Assembly: GCA_002825515.1 (NCBI GenBank)
Contig: PJET01000210.1
Span: 1-7,109 of the forward strand
DNA: 7,109 nt
DNA from: Candidatus Thorarchaeota archaeon MP11T_1
Lineage (GTDB): Archaea; Asgardarchaeota; Thorarchaeia; Thorarchaeales; Thorarchaeaceae
Direction of reading: 5' to 3'
Part shown: piece after piece, positions 5,490 through 7,109 of the stretch
Numbering within the stretch: position 1 is the first letter of the stretch
How the letters are laid out: the number at the start of each line of letters is the position of its first letter
Translations under genes and position numbers: made by a program
Notes under the pieces: generated by a model
Database searches by the model: none
What the model was told of the DNA's origin: nothing
The model's input: only the letters and a program-made list of their open reading frames with translations

Positions 5490-6254
5490 ATGAATACCAT
5501 TGGAAGAGATAACAATAAACGTAGAATTGTCTGCACATATCCAACGCCAAATATCAACGAGAGGATAGCACTGACTGAAGCGACAATAGAGCAGATGGGT
5601 GTCCAACGTTATCTTGACTCTCTGAGGGAACTACACAGAACAGTCACTGCTGATGACTGGTTGAAGATTGGATGGGATTTCCTTGAAACCATGGGAGTCG
5701 GAGAGCTCTATGGCTGCGATCTGGACATCTTCCCTATTTTGGACCGTATTCCACCTGGTTCAGATTTCATCGATGTGCAGACTTTCCTTCAGCATGCTGT
5801 CGTTGAAACCCTATTAGAAACTCTAGATAATCATAGTTCAACGATTCTTCTTGATATCGACAAAATGGATGGCACCCCTGCTGCTGTTCTAATACCAAAA
5901 ATCCTGGAACTACGGGCAAAAGAGATGCATAACATATCCATTCCTGTTTTAGGAACCGAGTTCATCATCTATGACATAGAGATGAAGGAGATTGGAGTTG
6001 AGATCATTCCAGCACTTGGTGAATCTGTGTTGCTAAAGGAGCTCTGGCTTACAGCAAAAGGGTTTGAAATATTGTCCAAATTAAAATACGGTCTTCGAAC
6101 CACTCAGAAAGGCTTCGAACAGATCAAAAAAGAGTTCAAAAAGTCTGGAATGAAGTATCAGTTTAGGTGTGTTACTGAAGAATCGAGATTAAGGCAAGCC
6201 AATATTTCTGAGGCCATGACTTCTCATATCCTCTCAAGAATCGAATCAGTTTAG
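5490..6254 (+). CDS. Unrecognised soluble protein, possibly archaeal-lineage specific
   Basis: The 254-aa product has no signal peptide or membrane segment, and I do not recognise a family. It appears mixed alpha/beta. Helical stretches lie around 25-70 (T-E-A-T-I-E-Q-M-G-V-Q-R-Y-L-D-S-L-R), a helical part at 96-113, a strand-like S-S-T-I-L-L-D-I-D (116-124), then I-P-V-L-G-T-E-F-I-I-Y-D-I-E (151-164). A basic segment rich in Lys at 198-225 (K-K-E-F-K-K-S-G) ends before a short helical tail. Two Asp in L-L-D-I-D and the basic C-terminal part might bind metal or nucleic acid, but this is only a remark on composition. The start is uncertain: ATG 5490 has no clear ribosome site, while ATG 5595 would leave room for divergent promoters and has GAGAGG about 29 bp upstream, too far for a ribosome site. 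The helix appears to run across 5595, so I keep 5490. It ends at the 6267-6297 terminator. Confidence 0.72.
   Translation: MNTIGRDNNKRRIVCTYPTPNINERIALTEATIEQMGVQRYLDSLRELHRTVTADDWLKIGWDFLETMGVGELYGCDLDIFPILDRIPPGSDFIDVQTFLQHAVVETLLETLDNHSSTILLDIDKMDGTPAAVLIPKILELRAKEMHNISIPVLGTEFIIYDIEMKEIGVEIIPALGESVLLKELWLTAKGFEILSKLKYGLRTTQKGFEQIKKEFKKSGMKYQFRCVTEESRLRQANISEAMTSHILSRIESV
5510..5519 (-). promoter_or_regulatory. Candidate TATA box for the DUF998-like gene
   Basis: On the minus strand TTTATTGTTA lies 24 bp upstream of the ATG at 5486 and 57 bp upstream of the ATG at 5453. If used, transcription would begin near 5485, giving a leaderless or short-leader message. It would also place this promoter inside the first codons of the divergent gene at 5490. 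Weak match; low confidence. Confidence 0.3.
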
Positions 6255-6266
6255 AAAAAGAGAGTT

Positions 6267-6310
6267 AAACGGGCACCATTTGGTTGGATGCCCGTTTTGT
6301 TTTGGTTTTG
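6267..6310. terminator. Bidirectional terminator between convergent genes
   Basis: AAACGGGCA (6267-6275) pairs with TGCCCGTTT (6289-6297) in a perfect 9-bp stem. On the plus strand it runs into TTTTGTTTTGGTTTTG and begins 13 nt after the 5490-6254 stop. On the minus strand the stem is followed by TTAACTCTCTTTTTCT, so it can also end the SSB transcript, whose stop is at 6321. This is the clearest terminator in the window. Confidence 0.72.
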
Positions 6311-6320
6311 TAACTATCAA

Positions 6321-6851
6321 CTAGTATCTACGACGTCTGTCGCGGTCGCCGTATCCACCGCCACCACGTCTGTCTCGACCACCGCCTCGACGGTCATAAC
6401 CTCCGCCGCCGTGGCCACCGCCCCCGTAGCCACCACGACCACCGCCGCCTCCATACCTTGGACGACGACGATCATCATCGTGCTCTTCAGCACTCATATC
6501 AACTTCTTCGTTGACTTCTTCAATAGCTTCCTCAGCCTCAGATAGTTCTCCGAACTTGCCGATATTTAGTCGAAGACTACCACGGAATAATCCGGTATAG
6601 CCGTTCTTCAATTGGTAGGTGGTACCAGCATTGATCTCATCGATACTGGCGTCCCACAGGGGTACTTGAACACAACCAGTTGAATCGCCGACAGTAGCAT
6701 CAGCGACACGGTGAGTCGCCCCATCATTACGGGACGTGACCTCACGCTCTTCTCCAATAGTAACCACTTTGAAAGATATGGTCACATTCTTCATTCTTGG
6801 CTTCAACTCAGCCACTGTAGCCTCAATAGGCTCACGTTCTTGATAACTCAT
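6321..6851 (-). CDS. Archaeal single-stranded DNA-binding protein (OB fold, RGG tail)
   Basis: The 176-aa protein has an OB fold at about residues 8-100 that follows the archaeal SSB / SOSS-B type: I-x-x-L-K-P-R-M-K-N-V at the start, then V-A-D-A-T-V-G-D-S-T-G-C-V-Q-V-P-L-W, then N-G-Y-T-G-L-F-R-G-S-L-R-L-N-I-G. Compared with Sulfolobus SSB, whose ssDNA-stacking aromatics are W56, W75 and F79, the matching positions are W66, Y85 and F89 with the same spacing. This supports ssDNA binding in replication and repair; RNA binding is possible. An acidic linker (102-127) leads to a Gly/Arg/Tyr tail (128-176) with RGG and GGYGGGG repeats. Sulfolobus SSB also ends in a Gly/Arg-rich tail, used there for protein contacts. 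The TATA candidate and short leader at 6884-6891 support the ATG at 6851. Plus-strand Thr/Ala-rich ORF over the tail is a shadow. Strong family call. Confidence 0.93.
   Translation of the reverse strand: MSYQEREPIEATVAELKPRMKNVTISFKVVTIGEEREVTSRNDGATHRVADATVGDSTGCVQVPLWDASIDEINAGTTYQLKNGYTGLFRGSLRLNIGKFGELSEAEEAIEEVNEEVDMSAEEHDDDRRRPRYGGGGGRGGYGGGGHGGGGYDRRGGGRDRRGGGGYGDRDRRRRY
6333..6464 (-). repeat. Low-complexity Gly/Arg codon repeats in the SSB tail
   Basis: This stretch encodes the Gly/Arg/Tyr tail with imperfect repeats of GGT/GGC, CGA/CGT and TAC/TAT codons (such as GGHGGGGYDRRGGGRDRRGG). The DNA is far more GC-rich than its surroundings, because of the codons needed for Gly and Arg. 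Such repeats can change length by slippage, so strains may differ in tail length. It is part of the SSB gene, not a separate element. Confidence 0.6.
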
Positions 6852-6883
6852 CGTATATTCTCTCGCTTGTGCGATAGCAGGAC

Positions 6884-6891
6884 AATAAAAA
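6884..6891 (-). promoter_or_regulatory. Candidate TATA box of the SSB gene
   Basis: On the minus strand TTTTTATT lies about 33-40 bp before the SSB ATG at 6851. Transcription about 25 bp downstream would begin near 6862, giving a leader of about ten bases with a GAGAG sequence (6865-6869) that sits at its edge. This suits a well-expressed archaeal housekeeping gene. The match is to an A/T octamer only, so moderate confidence. Confidence 0.45.
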
Positions 6892-6902
6892 CTGGGTGTT
6901 CT

Positions 6903-7052
6903 TCAATGGTTTGTGTGCGAATTCTTGTTGACCCCGCCAGACCACATCTCGAAGGCCTCTTGCTTGTATCTGCCTGCATATTTTCGCTGCGTATGTTTCC
7001 TTAAGAACTTGTGGACATTGGAATTTTGGTAGAATTGCGATTTGAATGTCAT
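6903..7052 (-). CDS. Possible 49-aa basic small protein
   Basis: On the minus strand an ATG at 7052 opens 49 codons to TGA at 6903-6905, ending 51 bases before the SSB ATG. The peptide is strongly basic in the middle (K-F-L-R-K-H-T-Q-R-K-Y-A-G-R-Y-K), then E-A-F-E-M-W-S-G-G-V-N-K. No membrane segment, Cys cluster or known family is seen. An in-frame TAG stands two codons before the ATG, so it cannot extend further. No convincing ribosome site is visible. A small nucleic-acid binding protein beside SSB is conceivable, but a frame of this size is not rare by chance. Confidence 0.25.
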   Translation of the reverse strand: MTFKSQFYQNSNVHKFLRKHTQRKYAGRYKQEAFEMWSGGVNKNSHTNH

Positions 7053-7109
7053 AATATTCTAAGATTCATTAATCAATGTGTAAGAATAGGCATGTATACA
7101 ATGGTAGTT

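Noticed and set aside
5487..5606. N-terminal extension of the DUF998-like gene up to the ATG at 5606
   Set aside because: The extra ~40 residues are polar with several Cys and Trp, do not fit the family and overlap the divergent gene.
6288..6545. Plus-strand Thr/Ala/Val-rich 85-codon ORF
   Set aside because: It is the antisense of the Gly/Arg codon repeats of SSB, where stop codons are rare on the opposite strand; its composition is explained fully by that.
6711..7004. Plus-strand 97-codon ORF
   Set aside because: It lies opposite the well-supported SSB start and promoter, has no ribosome site and no recognisable features.
1..7109. CRISPR array, tRNA/rRNA, insertion sequence, toxin-antitoxin or phage-defence system
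   Set aside because: No regularly spaced repeats, cloverleaf with T-loop signature, transposase or terminal repeats, nor any recognised defence domain was found on either strand.

Overview
The window reads as a piece of archaeal chromosome. The signs are AT-rich TATA-like boxes about 25-40 bp ahead of several starts, Shine-Dalgarno sites of the AGGTG/GGAGG type, stem-loops followed by T-rich tracts, a short OB-fold single-stranded DNA-binding protein of the archaeal SSB type with a Gly/Arg tail, and a winged-helix regulator of a style common in archaea. Moderate base composition, many orphan membrane proteins and this SSB would suit an Asgard archaeon such as a Thorarchaeota-like lineage. That placement is inference; no rRNA or marker gene is present to fix it.

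Layout. At the left edge is the 5' end of a minus-strand gene (1-210) for a membrane-anchored protein with an OB-fold-like beginning. A divergent intergenic region (211-517) follows. It holds a clear TATA box (429-436) and two inverted repeats with 6-nt spacers, one just before the TATA box and one in the presumed leader. Plus-strand genes then run as a probable operon: a 114-aa single-pass membrane protein (518-862), a 319-aa polytopic membrane protein (957-1916) and, overlapping it by ATGA, an ArsR-like winged-helix regulator (1913-2554). Next come a 300-aa polytopic membrane protein (2704-3606) and, 3 nt later, a secreted and C-terminally anchored serine beta-lactamase-family hydrolase (3610-4815).

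The hydrolase gene converges on a minus-strand DUF998-like six-helix membrane protein (4836-5453), with a small hairpin lying between the two stop codons. That gene is divergent from an unrecognised 254-aa soluble protein (5490-6254). The latter converges on the minus-strand SSB gene (6321-6851) across a probable bidirectional terminator (6267-6297). The right edge (6852-7109) holds the SSB promoter and a possible 49-aa minus-strand ORF.

How the genes may work together. The first operon couples two membrane proteins to a DNA-binding regulator, which suggests a membrane or envelope response unit that could autoregulate through the AACGTT/GGAACG repeats at its own promoter. The next pair looks like a surface module: a membrane protein with an exported hydrolase. 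The most unusual structural feature is that the junctions at 862-957 and 2554-2704 each hold a perfect long inverted repeat with a T-rich tract lying inside a short ORF that has its own Shine-Dalgarno and ends at the start of the next gene. These could be plain terminators with chance ORFs, or translated leader/attenuator elements. I see no CRISPR array, tRNA, rRNA, transposon or defence system.
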